64,000 nucleotides of DNA from contig NZ_AUFO01000031.1 in the NCBI RefSeq assembly GCF_000426545.1, positions 1 through 64,000 on the forward strand, in the 5' to 3' direction. The DNA comes from Paenibacillus massiliensis subsp. panacisoli DSM 21345 (lineage in GTDB: Bacteria; Bacillota; Bacilli; Paenibacillales; Paenibacillaceae). Under the pieces are notes generated by a model. It saw only the letters and a program-made list of their open reading frames with translations, had not been told where the DNA came from and searched no databases. The stretch's first letter is position 1. Each line of letters begins with the position of its first letter. The translations under genes were made by a program, and so were the position numbers. This document shows, one piece after another, positions 42,389-50,817 of this stretch.

Positions 42389-43213
42389 TCAGCTGAAGTA
42401 ATTGCCAAGCTGCACGTTAATTTGCTTGCTACGTGCATCCACCGCCGTCAGACGGGCCAATGATACATAATCGTGCAACAGCCGTTCCTCACTATGCACC
42501 TCACCAGACTCGACCAGCACGCCAACACCCGCTACCGTAGCATTGAATTCTTGCAGCAGGTCAACCATACCCTGGATCGTGCCGCCTGCCTTCATGAAAT
42601 CATCTACGATCAGTACGCGTGACTTCTCGCGGAGGGCTCGACGGGATAGAGACATCGTATGTAGACTCTTCTGAGAGCCGGATACATAGTTGATGCTTAC
42701 CGCTGAACCTTCTGTCACCTGATGATCCCTTCTTACAAGGACTACCGGAAGATTCAGCTGCGCGCCTGTAGCATATGCCAGTGGAATCCCCTTCGTCTCG
42801 ACAGTCATGACTACATCAATACTCTTCTCTGCGAAGGCTGTGGCAAAGATCTTGCCAGCTTCATTCATCATTGCGGGCTGACCCAACAAGTCGGACATAT
42901 ACAGATAGCCCCCAGGCAGAATCCGGTCAGGCTGCTCCAATTGCTTACACAGTTCCTCTGCAAAGGTCAGGGCATGCTCCGTGGACAGTCTTGGAATCAG
43001 CTTCACTCCACCTGCAGCTCCAGCCAATGTCAGCAGCTCTCCCGTGCCATCGTCCTCAAATACTTCCTTGATAATCGCCAAGTCCTCGCTAATCGATGAC
43101 TTCGCAGCTCCATAACGATCCGCGAAATAAGTGAGGGGCACAAGTGTGTGCGGTCTAGCAAGCAGGAACTGGGTCATCTCAACTAAGCGTGCGCTTCTTT
43201 TTAATTTTTTCAC
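42389..43213 (-). CDS. purR: Purine operon repressor PurR
   Basis: A 274-residue PRT-fold repressor of the Bacillus type: an N-terminal winged helix (about 1-75, FADRYGAAKSSISEDLAIIKE) and a phosphoribosyltransferase-like domain with VLIVDDFMKAGGT (about 199-211), which binds PRPP as the inducer. The start is GTG 43213 with GAGGAA upstream. A PurBox lies about 100 bp upstream, next to the promoter, so autoregulation is likely. It is followed directly by spoVG. Confidence 0.94.
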   Translation of the reverse strand: MKKLKRSARLVEMTQFLLARPHTLVPLTYFADRYGAAKSSISEDLAIIKEVFEDDGTGELLTLAGAAGGVKLIPRLSTEHALTFAEELCKQLEQPDRILPGGYLYMSDLLGQPAMMNEAGKIFATAFAEKSIDVVMTVETKGIPLAYATGAQLNLPVVLVRRDHQVTEGSAVSINYVSGSQKSLHTMSLSRRALREKSRVLIVDDFMKAGGTIQGMVDLLQEFNATVAGVGVLVESGEVHSEERLLHDYVSLARLTAVDARSKQINVQLGNYFS

Positions 43214-43311
43214 GTGAGATTCCTCGCTATCTTAGCATCCTTGCTGGGTCAGGGTCACATATCCCGTATGACGAACCCTTTCACAGGCATAAATGTTGCT
43301 GGTTTTCATTA

Positions 43312-43324
43312 AAATCCGAATATT
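43312..43324 (+). promoter_or_regulatory. PurBox upstream of purR
   Basis: AAATCCGAATATT on the plus strand fits AWWWCCGAAYWWT, with the CGAA core. It sits directly downstream of the purR -10 box. A second, clear, inverted PurBox at the usual spacing was not found; a partial ATGACGAACCC lies at 43268-43278. Confidence 0.6.
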
Positions 43325-43332
43325 TATATTAA

Positions 43333-43362
43333 AATATAACATTTTTGTACGTGTATACACAA
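43333..43362 (-). promoter_or_regulatory. purR promoter (sigma-A)
   Basis: On the minus strand TTGTGT (43357-43362), 18 bp, TATATT (43333-43338). Confidence 0.55.
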
Positions 43363-43418
43363 GTTAATCTGCAAAATCTTGTACAAGCCTTTACTGATCA
43401 ATACACAATTCACTCTAA

Positions 43419-44282
43419 TCAGGTCAACAATCTAACCGCATGAACATCTTTACAGAAGCCTCGTAGCCCATTATAGATCCTCGGGATCTTCGCTTCCTTC
43501 GATACCAGACCAAACACTGTTGGTCCGCTACCCGACATCAGCACCCCATCTGCTCCCAGGCGAACCATAGCTTCCTTCAGGTGCCTCACCTCCGGGTGCA
43601 GGTTCAGCGTTACATCCTCAAGTACATTGCCAAGCTCGTTACATATATCATGAAATGAGCCTGTGCGCAGGGCAGCTTCCATCCGTGCTGCAGAGGGATG
43701 ATGCTGTATCCGGTCCGCACGCACGCGTCCATATACCTCCGCAGTAGACACATTAATCGGTGGCTTGGCGAGGACAATCCAGCACTGAGGAGGGTTCGGC
43801 AGAGGCGTCAATAGCTCCCCGCGACCTGTCGCAAGGGCCGTGCCTCCCGTAATGCAGAACGGTATATCAGAGCCCAGCTGTGCTCCCAGCTCTCTCAGCT
43901 CCTGATCCGGTATGCCGAGCTTCCATAACCGATTCAGACCGCGCAGCGTAGCTGCAGCATCACTGCTGCCACCTGCCAGACCTGCTGCCACCGGAATCTT
44001 TTTATCCAAATGTATGTATACCCCAGTCTTTACATCATAACGTTCCTTGATTAACCTTGCTGCTTGGAATGCCAGGTTCTTCTCATCCAGCGGAATATAG
44101 CCAGCTTGGCTGGAGATCATGATCGTATCCCGTGGAAGCTCATGCATTTCCAATCGGTCTGCCAGATCAACCATTGTCATGATCATCTCAACTTCATGAT
44201 ATCCGTCATCCCTTTTACGCAGTACATCAAGCATCAAGTTAATTTTAGCTGGAGCTTTTTCGTATATTTTCAAGGCGTTCAC
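43419..44282 (-). CDS. ispE: 4-diphosphocytidyl-2-C-methyl-D-erythritol kinase
   Basis: A GHMP kinase in the MEP isoprenoid pathway. N-terminal KAPAKINLMLDVLRKRDDGYHE and the ATP loop PVAAGLAGGSSDAAATLRGL (split at its glycines), and the C-terminal LMSGSGPTVFG are visible. Length is 287 aa from GTG 44282. A TTG at 44273 (GGGTG, 6 nt) would give the common family start MKIYEKAPAK and may be the real one. It lies between sspF and purR as in Bacillus. Confidence 0.95.
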   Translation of the reverse strand: MNALKIYEKAPAKINLMLDVLRKRDDGYHEVEMIMTMVDLADRLEMHELPRDTIMISSQAGYIPLDEKNLAFQAARLIKERYDVKTGVYIHLDKKIPVAAGLAGGSSDAAATLRGLNRLWKLGIPDQELRELGAQLGSDIPFCITGGTALATGRGELLTPLPNPPQCWIVLAKPPINVSTAEVYGRVRADRIQHHPSAARMEAALRTGSFHDICNELGNVLEDVTLNLHPEVRHLKEAMVRLGADGVLMSGSGPTVFGLVSKEAKIPRIYNGLRGFCKDVHAVRLLT

Positions 44283-44458
44283 CCGTCCTCACCTTTCCAT
44301 CAAGACAACTTAACATATTATATCAGAACATAGCTGTCAAGCATAGAAGAGGCAGCACGGCACTGAGTAATCGCTTACATTATAATAAATACCTTCATTT
44401 CTACTATCACGCTTAAGTTCACAATATAATCTTATCCTTACTTCTACGGGCATTTACA

Positions 44459-44495
44459 ACGGAAGAAGACTCCGGGTATTTCACCGGAGCCTTCC
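44459..44495 (-). terminator. Candidate terminator of sspF
   Basis: On the minus strand AGGCTCCGG and CCGGAGTCT enclose a short loop and are followed by TCTTCCGTTG. The T-tract is weak. Confidence 0.5.
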
Positions 44496-44505
44496 CACCT
44501 ATACT

Positions 44506-44685
44506 TTATGGCTTGCGGGCAGCAGCCTGTTCTGCCAGTTGAATCGCTCGCTTGACCATATTGCCAGCATCCTTGGCCTTAATGCCACCCCAACCCTCCT
44601 GTTGCACTGTCTCATAGAAGCCCAGATCCTTCGCTAACTCATACTTTAGCTCCTCAGACATCACGCTACGTCTTCTCCGGCTCAT
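44506..44685 (-). CDS. sspF: Small acid-soluble spore protein, SspF type (alpha/beta)
   Basis: A 59-residue alpha/beta-type SASP: MSRRRRSVMSEELKYELA, KDLGFYETVQQEGWGGIKA and the DAGNMVKRAIQLAE helix. The GFYE...GWGGI..KDAGNMV pattern is typical of SspF. Such proteins coat forespore DNA. The start at 44685 has AGGGAGGTG. A near-perfect sigma-G promoter lies upstream. B. subtilis has sspF between veg and ispE, exactly as here. Confidence 0.93.
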   Translation of the reverse strand: MSRRRRSVMSEELKYELAKDLGFYETVQQEGWGGIKAKDAGNMVKRAIQLAEQAAARKP

Positions 44686-44739
44686 GAAGGCACCTCCCTC
44701 AGTAATATGAAAATCAAGAGTACGGGATCTTCCCGACGT

Positions 44740-44770
44740 TAGTATGCCTGCTCATGAACGGAGCTATACA
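44740..44770 (-). promoter_or_regulatory. sspF promoter, sigma-G type
   Basis: On the minus strand TGTATA (44765-44770), 18 bp, CATACTA (44740-44746). The -10 is a perfect match to the sigma-G consensus and the -35 differs at one base. Confidence 0.8.
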
Positions 44771-44870
44771 GACCAAAGGTGATTATGAAGTGCAGCGTAG
44801 GAAACCTAAGAGGAGTAGCTGTGACCAAATCACAAAATACAAAATAAATGCTCATCCATAATCGAGGAAA

Positions 44871-44900
44871 GAAAAAACTGCACCCCTTAGGGATGCAGTT
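44871..44900 (-). terminator. Intrinsic terminator of veg
   Basis: On the minus strand AACTGCATCCCTAAGGGGTGCAGTT is followed by TTTTCTTTC. Confidence 0.9.
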
Positions 44901-44929
44901 CTCTCTATACGATACACAACCAACAAAGG

Positions 44930-45205
44930 TTATGCTTGAGAATATTCAATGGCGATCTCGCCTTCAGGATCATAAATGCTTACTTCCACCGACTCCGTCA
45001 GGATATCGGCATAGCTGTAGGACACACGCTTGAAGGTCTGCTGCTCCTGATCCAGCTTTACAATAAATACAGAAGGGTACGTTTCTTCCAAGACACCAGT
45101 TCGTTCAACGGTCTTACGGCGTCCGCCGTTAGCCCGTAGCAAAATCTTTTGCCCAACATGTGCATCGAGACTGCGTTTGATATCCAATAGCGAGTTTTTT
45201 GCCAT
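44930..45205 (-). CDS. veg: Veg protein
   Basis: A 91-residue conserved Firmicute protein that stimulates biofilm gene expression in B. subtilis through an unclear route. Sequence blocks NSLLDIKRSLDAHVGQKILLRANGGRRKT and FKRVSYSYADILTESVEV are given here only as fragments of a small SH3-like fold. ATG at 45205 has AAAGAGGTG. Two perfect-hexamer promoters lie directly upstream, matching the high vegetative expression the gene is known for. Confidence 0.93.
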   Translation of the reverse strand: MAKNSLLDIKRSLDAHVGQKILLRANGGRRKTVERTGVLEETYPSVFIVKLDQEQQTFKRVSYSYADILTESVEVSIYDPEGEIAIEYSQA

Positions 45206-45232
45206 TGCTAACGACCACCTCTTTCCTTGTCC

Positions 45233-45261
45233 ATTATAACAAAGAAGATAACCGATGTCAA
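45233..45261 (-). promoter_or_regulatory. veg promoter, proximal (sigma-A)
   Basis: On the minus strand TTGACA (45256-45261), 17 bp, TATAAT (45233-45238): perfect consensus. Confidence 0.9.
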
Positions 45262-45273
45262 ATCAAAACAATA

Positions 45274-45303
45274 ATTATAACAACTGCAAAAATATATTGT
45301 CAA
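45274..45303 (-). promoter_or_regulatory. veg promoter, distal (sigma-A)
   Basis: On the minus strand TTGACA (45298-45303), 18 bp, TATAAT (45274-45279), 41 bp upstream of the proximal promoter. Confidence 0.8.
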
Positions 45304-45317
45304 TTGTTTTTTTTGCA

Positions 45318-45350
45318 CAAAAAATAAAAGCCCCCATATGGAGCTTTTAT
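45318..45350 (-). terminator. Intrinsic terminator of yabG
   Basis: On the minus strand ATAAAAGCTCC-ATAT-GGGGGCTTTTAT is followed by TTTTTTG. Confidence 0.88.
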
Positions 45351-45479
45351 CTTCACCATTTTGCCTATTATTCGATTAGACTTTTGTTTGAGTACAGAGC
45401 AAATAACAGGCTTAATCATTCGTTCTGTGCTGTCCTGATTATCTAGTTGGAGTCCATTTGTGCATGTATGGCAAAATGC

Positions 45480-46376
45480 TTAGATGGCTGACGGCGTAAC
45501 CTTCAAGGTAGATAGATCCTCAAGCCTTGGCAGCCCGACACGATAACTGCCTCTTGTCTCGATTCCACCGACACCCTGGCTACCACTAATCGTATGATGG
45601 AAAATATCCGACATGCTAACCGTCTCCCGAATCGAGGTAAATGACGCCTTAGCTGCAATATAGACCGGGTCTAGCGCATGAATGAGCACCCGACCGGGGG
45701 AACTGGCAAAATTAGCTCCAGAGCGAATAAGTGCCTCAAAATGAGACTGACATGCACCTGCTACGATCGTAAGCCCATCCAGATTCTTCTCATACTGCCG
45801 CGCTACCTGGATGGCAGCTACGAAATTCTGCGAATTTTTATAGCTGGACAGATTGCTCAGATCATAGGGAACTCTTTGCTTCAGCACGCCGTCGTGCCCG
45901 GTAATGACTACGATGCTGGGCCTTGAGCGTGGAAGTAGACGATACAGGGTATCGGCCATGGCCGACTCATGCACATGATATCCCTCTGCGGGCACACGCA
46001 GCTGCTTATACAGATTCAGGCTTTTATTCAGATAGTTCGCATCGCCATCTAGATGCAGCACCTTCCCCGGCAGCTCGAAGTAGGATATATGCGAATCTTG
46101 ACTTTGCTCCGACAATATCGAACGACTTCTCTCCATCTGGTGCTGTCGATCCTGCTGCAGATGGGACAGTGATTGATTCGCCTTGATGTATGCCTTTCTC
46201 GTTTTGTCGCTCATAGATGCAGCCGGGACCTTGACCAGGTCGTTCACGGGGGAATCGGCAAGCAATCGAAATTCTGTCCCCTTGATAATGGCCTTATCTT
46301 GCCGGATACCCTCTACGCGAAATGTCACATCTCCGCCATACGATCTCCGAACGACCAAGTCTCCTAATGTCATCAC
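45480..46376 (-). CDS. yabG: Sporulation-specific protease YabG
   Basis: A 298-residue protein; the B. subtilis YabG is a mother-cell cysteine-type protease that trims spore coat proteins. The N-terminal SH3-like start (MTLGDLVVRRSYGGDVTFRV), PSIVVITGHDG (His and Asp) and LTIVAGACQSHFEA, with the likely nucleophile Cys in GACQS, are family marks. The start is GTG 46376 or the adjacent ATG 46373, with AAGGAGG 11-14 nt upstream. It lies between rsmA and veg as in Bacillus. Confidence 0.92.
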   Translation of the reverse strand: MMTLGDLVVRRSYGGDVTFRVEGIRQDKAIIKGTEFRLLADSPVNDLVKVPAASMSDKTRKAYIKANQSLSHLQQDRQHQMERSRSILSEQSQDSHISYFELPGKVLHLDGDANYLNKSLNLYKQLRVPAEGYHVHESAMADTLYRLLPRSRPSIVVITGHDGVLKQRVPYDLSNLSSYKNSQNFVAAIQVARQYEKNLDGLTIVAGACQSHFEALIRSGANFASSPGRVLIHALDPVYIAAKASFTSIRETVSMSDIFHHTISGSQGVGGIETRGSYRVGLPRLEDLSTLKVTPSAI

Positions 46377-46442
46377 ACTGTATCACCCCTCCTTCATGGT
46401 ATGGGGCAGTTGCCCGATTGGTTACCATCCGGAGGATTATTA

Positions 46443-47327
46443 TTAGCGAATGCCTGCTTCCAGCAAGACATCGCTCAGACGGGCAAATTCCGCTATGCTG
46501 AGTGTCTCACCACGTCTTGTAGGATCAATATCCGCCTTGCCAAGTAGCGGTTCAAGCTCGTCCCTGTTCTCCTTCGTGAAGAACTTGCTCTTCAGGTTGT
46601 TCGCAATCGTCTTGCGACGCTGGGCGAAGCAAGCATGAATAACCTCGAAGAAATGCTGCTCGTCCATAACCTCTACTGGCGGCTTCTCTCGCACACGTAG
46701 ACGAATGACGGCAGACTCTACATTAGGCTGCGGGATGAATACCGTATGGGGCACAATACATACCATTTCCGGGATGCTGTAGTATTGTACAGCTATGCTC
46801 AGGCTACCATAGTCCTTCGTCCCTGGTGAAGCGGCCATCCGCTGTGCCACTTCCTTCTGAATCATGACTACAATGTTCTCCAGCGGGAGCTTCTCCTCCA
46901 GCAGCTTCATCAGGATCGGTGTGGTTACGTAATAAGGCAAATTAGCCACAACACTAACCCGCTCTACCTCGGCAAAATCCTCAGCAAATACCGTCTTCAG
47001 ATCAAGCTGTAGCACATCTCCGTGACGAACCTTCACGTGGCTATAAGGCTCCAATACCTCAGACAGAATCGGTAGCAGGCGCTGGTCAATCTCAACAGCC
47101 GTGACACGCTTGGCGGTCTGTGCCAGCTTTTCGGTGAGCGCCCCAATGCCTGGACCAATCTCCAAGGCTCCCTTAGTATCATCCAGTTCGGCGGCCGCGA
47201 CAATATTTCTCAGAATATTCTGATCAATCAGAAAGTTCTGCCCCAGACTTTTCTTGAAGGAAAAGCCATGGCGCTGAATGATCTCCTTCGTACGCCGGGG
47301 TGTTGCGATATCTTCAAATCCTTTCAT
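46443..47327 (-). CDS. rsmA: 16S rRNA (adenine(1518/1519)-N6)-dimethyltransferase
   Basis: Dimethylates the two adenines in the 16S 3' hairpin loop. The SAM site EIGPGIGALT (about 57-66), catalytic ANLPYYVTTPIL (about 131-142) and N-terminal FSFKKSLGQNFLID are present. Length is 294 aa from ATG 47327, matching the family start; upstream TTG/GTG codons are possible. It follows and slightly overlaps the region of rnmV's end. Confidence 0.96.
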   Translation of the reverse strand: MKGFEDIATPRRTKEIIQRHGFSFKKSLGQNFLIDQNILRNIVAAAELDDTKGALEIGPGIGALTEKLAQTAKRVTAVEIDQRLLPILSEVLEPYSHVKVRHGDVLQLDLKTVFAEDFAEVERVSVVANLPYYVTTPILMKLLEEKLPLENIVVMIQKEVAQRMAASPGTKDYGSLSIAVQYYSIPEMVCIVPHTVFIPQPNVESAVIRLRVREKPPVEVMDEQHFFEVIHACFAQRRKTIANNLKSKFFTKENRDELEPLLGKADIDPTRRGETLSIAEFARLSDVLLEAGIR

Positions 47328-47331
47328 GCCA

Positions 47332-47877
47332 TCACAGTCCTTCACCTTCAATTTTACTTAATGCATCCAGGAACTCCTCCCGGCTAATCTGAAATACCGT
47401 TAGCCGCTTATGGAGCTGCTTTCCGTTACAATATCCGATCCCTAATTCGTTACCCAGTGCCATCCGTCTGGCTGAGGCCCGGGGATGGGTGATCAAGCCT
47501 GCCTCAATCAGATCGCTCCAAGCGATCGTTGGCTCCGCCTCGTCCACCGTCGTGCGCACACGCTCCAGCGCGTGACGAATGGCTTCGGGAGAGGCATTCT
47601 CCACTCCAATATCTCCCTTGTGCGTCGCCTCGGACTCGGGGATGAACGCCTGCTTACAGCCAGGCACCTTGGAGGTAATAATCTTGCGGATACGTTCTCC
47701 CGCATGATCCGGGTCCGTCAGCACAATAACGCCTCTGCGTTGCTGGGCAAGGGCTATTTTTCGTATGGTCATCGCATTAATGGCGGAGCCTCCGGTCTCG
47801 ATCGTATCCGCCTCTACTGCCCGCTTGATGGCTACTGTATCATCCCGTCCCTCCACCACGATAACTTCCTTAATCAT
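47332..47877 (-). CDS. rnmV: Ribonuclease M5
   Basis: A TOPRIM-fold nuclease that matures 5S rRNA, in B. subtilis with L18. VVEGRDDT (about 7-14) carries the metal-binding glutamate and VLTDPDHAGERIR the DxD motif. Length is 181 aa from ATG 47877 (AAGGAAG, 7 nt). A longer frame to 47955 would run towards the yabE terminator and is rejected. Confidence 0.95.
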   Translation of the reverse strand: MIKEVIVVEGRDDTVAIKRAVEADTIETGGSAINAMTIRKIALAQQRRGVIVLTDPDHAGERIRKIITSKVPGCKQAFIPESEATHKGDIGVENASPEAIRHALERVRTTVDEAEPTIAWSDLIEAGLITHPRASARRMALGNELGIGYCNGKQLHKRLTVFQISREEFLDALSKIEGEGL

Positions 47878-47951
47878 CTCGTGTCTTCCTTCCTGAATAG
47901 GCGCCACGGCACGAAATGCATTCGTATGGGCTCCTACGTACATATGAACAA

Positions 47952-47986
47952 ACAAAAAATAAGAAGAGAGTATTCACCCTCTTCTT
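47952..47986 (-). terminator. Intrinsic terminator of yabE
   Basis: On the minus strand AAGAAGAGGGTGAATACTCTCTTCTT is followed by ATTTTTTG. Confidence 0.85.
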
Positions 47987-48055
47987 AAGTATACATAATC
48001 TTGCTCTTATACTATCCTAATGGACACCTGTAATACAAGCTATGTCCAGAAGACA

Positions 48056-49210
48056 CTAGTTCAGTTCTGGCTTCACAGGTCCGATGACATATACGGTAAT
48101 ACCTGACTTGCGCCCGAAGTTCAGCGCGTGGTTCAGATTATCGTAGTACACGTCAATCTTGTTGCCTTTAATGGCTCCGCCCGTATCCTCTGCACGACGG
48201 AAGCCTAATCCCTCAATATAGACCCACCAGCCGATCGGTACTACATTCGGGTCTACTGCAATCGTGCGGCCCTCGGTTACGCGTGTACCGGAAGCCGTAC
48301 GTGTACCAATGCCAGGCTCCTGAGAGGAGTACGCTGTCATGGATACATTGTTGAGTACCTTTTTATATTTAAAATCAATTCCAGCTTTACTTACGACATT
48401 ATTGCCCGTGCTTGCTACGCTAGCACTTGCCGTCTTGGCATTAGCTGGTCCCGTGGAGGCTGCGAGCACCACTGGCTTCTTCGTGCCGACTGCAACCACT
48501 CTGTCGACCCGATTCGTGGCTACCTCTTTGCTGACCATCCGTTTGGAGATGAGTACACCGTCATGGTACTCCTTCTCGATATTCTGAATCATAACTCCAG
48601 CCTTGCCGCTACGAAGGACGCGATTGTCCCCCTTGAACAAGCTTGGGTCGGCTGTCTTAATGACCTGAAACGGAATCTCGGCTTCCTGCTCAAGCGATTG
48701 CGTCGTTACCCGAACGATTTTTATATCCATGTTAGACGAAACTTGGGTATCGAGTGCCGGGGTGACAATGTCCTTGGAGGACACTTTATAACCCAGAGAT
48801 TTCACTGCATCCCCAACTGTCTTCTCAGTGGTGTATAGTGTCTTGCTCTGATGATCAGCCGTGATTTGCACAGGTGCAGCACGCTTAATCACCACTTCGT
48901 CCCCATCCTGAATTGCCCCATTCAGTGGCATGGAGATCATGTCATGCGGTTCGAGAGTAATATTTTCTTTCTGCAGCAATTCATGCAGCAGCGCTTCGCG
49001 TGTCTCCAAGGTGACAGCCTCACCATCAATAACGAGAGACACCTGCTTCTTGTCTTGAATGTACACCAGAATAGAGATCATGGTAATTAATGCGACTAGA
49101 AAAAGTGCAACCAGCGTAGTCCGATTGATTTTTCCATACTTCCATCGCAACGCGTAAGACATGCTGGATGAGCGTGACTCATGGGTCTCCCCTTTTTGGA
49201 AAATGCCCAC
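48056..49210 (-). CDS. yabE: YabE-like cell wall protein (DUF348, G5 and 3D domains)
   Basis: Predicted cell-wall-active, Rpf/lytic-transglycosylase-like protein. A transmembrane or signal anchor (about 30-50) is followed by ubiquitin-like DUF348 repeats (QVSLVIDGEAVTLETREALL and later copies), a G5 domain and a C-terminal 3D (double-psi barrel) domain with TAYSSQEPGIGTRTASG, DPNVVPIGWWVYIEG and AEDTGGAIKGNKIDVYY, which holds the three aspartates. GTG at 49210 has AAGGAGG at 9 nt; ATG at 49066 onwards would lose nothing conserved but has no site, and ATG 49162 is another option. It is preceded by a c-di-AMP riboswitch. Confidence 0.88.
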   Translation of the reverse strand: MGIFQKGETHESRSSSMSYALRWKYGKINRTTLVALFLVALITMISILVYIQDKKQVSLVIDGEAVTLETREALLHELLQKENITLEPHDMISMPLNGAIQDGDEVVIKRAAPVQITADHQSKTLYTTEKTVGDAVKSLGYKVSSKDIVTPALDTQVSSNMDIKIVRVTTQSLEQEAEIPFQVIKTADPSLFKGDNRVLRSGKAGVMIQNIEKEYHDGVLISKRMVSKEVATNRVDRVVAVGTKKPVVLAASTGPANAKTASASVASTGNNVVSKAGIDFKYKKVLNNVSMTAYSSQEPGIGTRTASGTRVTEGRTIAVDPNVVPIGWWVYIEGLGFRRAEDTGGAIKGNKIDVYYDNLNHALNFGRKSGITVYVIGPVKPELN

Positions 49211-49407
49211 TTCTCCGTCCCTCCTTACATAGCCTCGCCGTCTGGAATGATGCAAACTTGAAATAGACGCGACTATACCAGATTTTCTACAGGACCACCT
49301 CGGAACTTCCCGATGTCCTGCATCATGTTCCCGTCTTCGCAGCATGCGCCATCTACATCAACTTCAAGACTGTAGATTGGACATCACTCCCGAACATAGG
49401 CCACAAG

Positions 49408-49452
49408 CAAAAAAAGCCAAAAAAAGAGCAAGAGAGCTCTTTCGTGGCTTCC
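49408..49452 (-). terminator. Riboswitch-associated terminator of yabE leader
   Basis: On the minus strand AAGAGC-TCTCTT-GCTCTT is nested in an outer AAGCC/GGCTT pairing, and T-runs follow both arms. Lying between the aptamer and the yabE start, it is the expected expression platform. Confidence 0.85.
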
Positions 49453-49487
49453 ACCGATGACTGATGCGGAAATTCATGCACGAGGTT

Positions 49488-49680
49488 GCTTCTCTCTTGT
49501 TACGCTTACGGGGTTAGCTGTCGGGTTCGGACGTAGAGATCGCCCTAGTTCCAGTTATCCGCTCATGGCGGACACCTTCACATTCACCCCGAAGACCCAA
49601 AAAAGAAATCGATGCACAACTGACAGACAGCGTGCGATTCGGTTCCCCCGTTCTCCAGGTTGGAGACTCAGCGAGACTGG
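49488..49680 (-). ncRNA. c-di-AMP riboswitch (ydaO/yuaA motif)
   Basis: The minus strand carries the conserved blocks of the ydaO class in order: CTCCAACCTGGAG, then AACGGGGGAACC, TTCGGGGTGAAT, GTCCGAACCCGACAGC and TAACCCCGTAAGCG. A terminator follows and then yabE. Ligand-bound ydaO RNAs normally terminate transcription, so high c-di-AMP should lower yabE. Such control of cell-wall hydrolase genes is known for the class. Boundaries are approximate. Confidence 0.92.
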
Positions 49681-49746
49681 TTCACGAAGTGAGTTGCTTC
49701 GATCACGACTTAGGACCTAAATCGCGAACAACAATTCACTGTTGAA

Positions 49747-49776
49747 ATGATATCCTGTTTGTAACCATGTTGTAAA
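49747..49776 (-). promoter_or_regulatory. Candidate promoter of the yabE leader
   Basis: On the minus strand TTTACA (49771-49776), 18 bp, TATCAT (49747-49752), about 70 nt upstream of the riboswitch. Confidence 0.45.
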
Positions 49777-49877
49777 GCGGCTTTCAAGTGTGTTTTTCTA
49801 AATAATCGGTTAAAATATTGTAATATTCTCGATTTTACTGCAACAAATTCATGATTGTCTTCGTCTATCTCTTTTTT

Positions 49878-50669
49878 TCAGCTTGTTTTCTCTTCCTTGC
49901 TCACAATGCCAAATCGTTCCAGTCCATTTTTGGTAGTAATTTCAGCCAATTCCTCCAGTGAAATCCCCTTAATGTCAGCTGCTGCTTCAGCCACATATTT
50001 TACATATGCGCTTTCGTTTCGCTTTCCTCGGAACGGATGTGGAGTCAGGTATGGAGCATCCGTCTCGATCAGTAAGCGATCCAGTGGTACCTTTTCTAAC
50101 ACTTCCTTCGGTTGACGTGCATTCTTGAATGTAATCGGTCCCCCGAAGGAGAGATGAAAGCCCATGTCGAGGCACAGCTTCGCGGTCTCCCAGCTACCAG
50201 AGAAGGAGTGCATGATTCCGCCGACATCTCCTGCCTTCTCTTCGCGAAGAATTTTGACAATATCCTCATGTGCATCCCGATTATGAATGACAATTGGCAT
50301 GCTAAGTTCACGGGCCAGTCCAATCTGCCGACGGAGCACCTGCTGCTGAACGTCCTTCGGGGAAGTATCCCAGTAGTAATCCAGCCCAATCTCACCGATA
50401 GCTACTACCTTATCATGCCTGCACAGCTCCGCGATCCACTCCAGATCGCCATCCTTCATATCAATAGCATCGACAGGATGCCATCCAATAGCGGCGTAAA
50501 TGAAATCGTACTTTTCGACAAGCTCCATAGTCGTTGGGATCGTCTCACGATTAAAACCGACATTAACCATACGGGTGACACCAGCCTCGACAGCCCGTGC
50601 AATGACTTGCTCTTGATCCTCTTTGAATTGGGAAGCATCTAAATGTGTATGTGTGTCGAATAATTGCAT
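49878..50669 (-). CDS. tatD: TatD-family metal-dependent deoxyribonuclease
   Basis: A TIM-barrel hydrolase with the metal ligands FDTHTHLD (4-11), AIGEIGLDYYW (about 90-100), IVIHNRDA, MHSFSGS and IETDAPYL. Members act as 3'-5' exonucleases; the natural role is unclear. Length is 263 aa. AAAGGAG lies 6 nt before ATG 50669. In B. subtilis the gene (yabD) follows metS; here the gene upstream is an HD-domain protein. Confidence 0.93.
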   Translation of the reverse strand: MQLFDTHTHLDASQFKEDQEQVIARAVEAGVTRMVNVGFNRETIPTTMELVEKYDFIYAAIGWHPVDAIDMKDGDLEWIAELCRHDKVVAIGEIGLDYYWDTSPKDVQQQVLRRQIGLARELSMPIVIHNRDAHEDIVKILREEKAGDVGGIMHSFSGSWETAKLCLDMGFHLSFGGPITFKNARQPKEVLEKVPLDRLLIETDAPYLTPHPFRGKRNESAYVKYVAEAAADIKGISLEELAEITTKNGLERFGIVSKEEKTS

Positions 50670-50817
50670 GACTGACTCCTTTCCATATTACAGCACAGCA
50701 CTTACAGCAAAGCGCTCAAATATTCAGACAAGACTCATCGTATTTTTTCTTTTTTTCAATAATTTGCAATAATCAGTTTTAGGCATGGCCGTTTACAATT
50801 TATAGACAAATGGGTGA

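Noticed and set aside
46395..46412. Sigma-K-like CATACCATG upstream of yabG
   Set aside because: The predicted start would fall within the ribosome-binding site and leave almost no leader.
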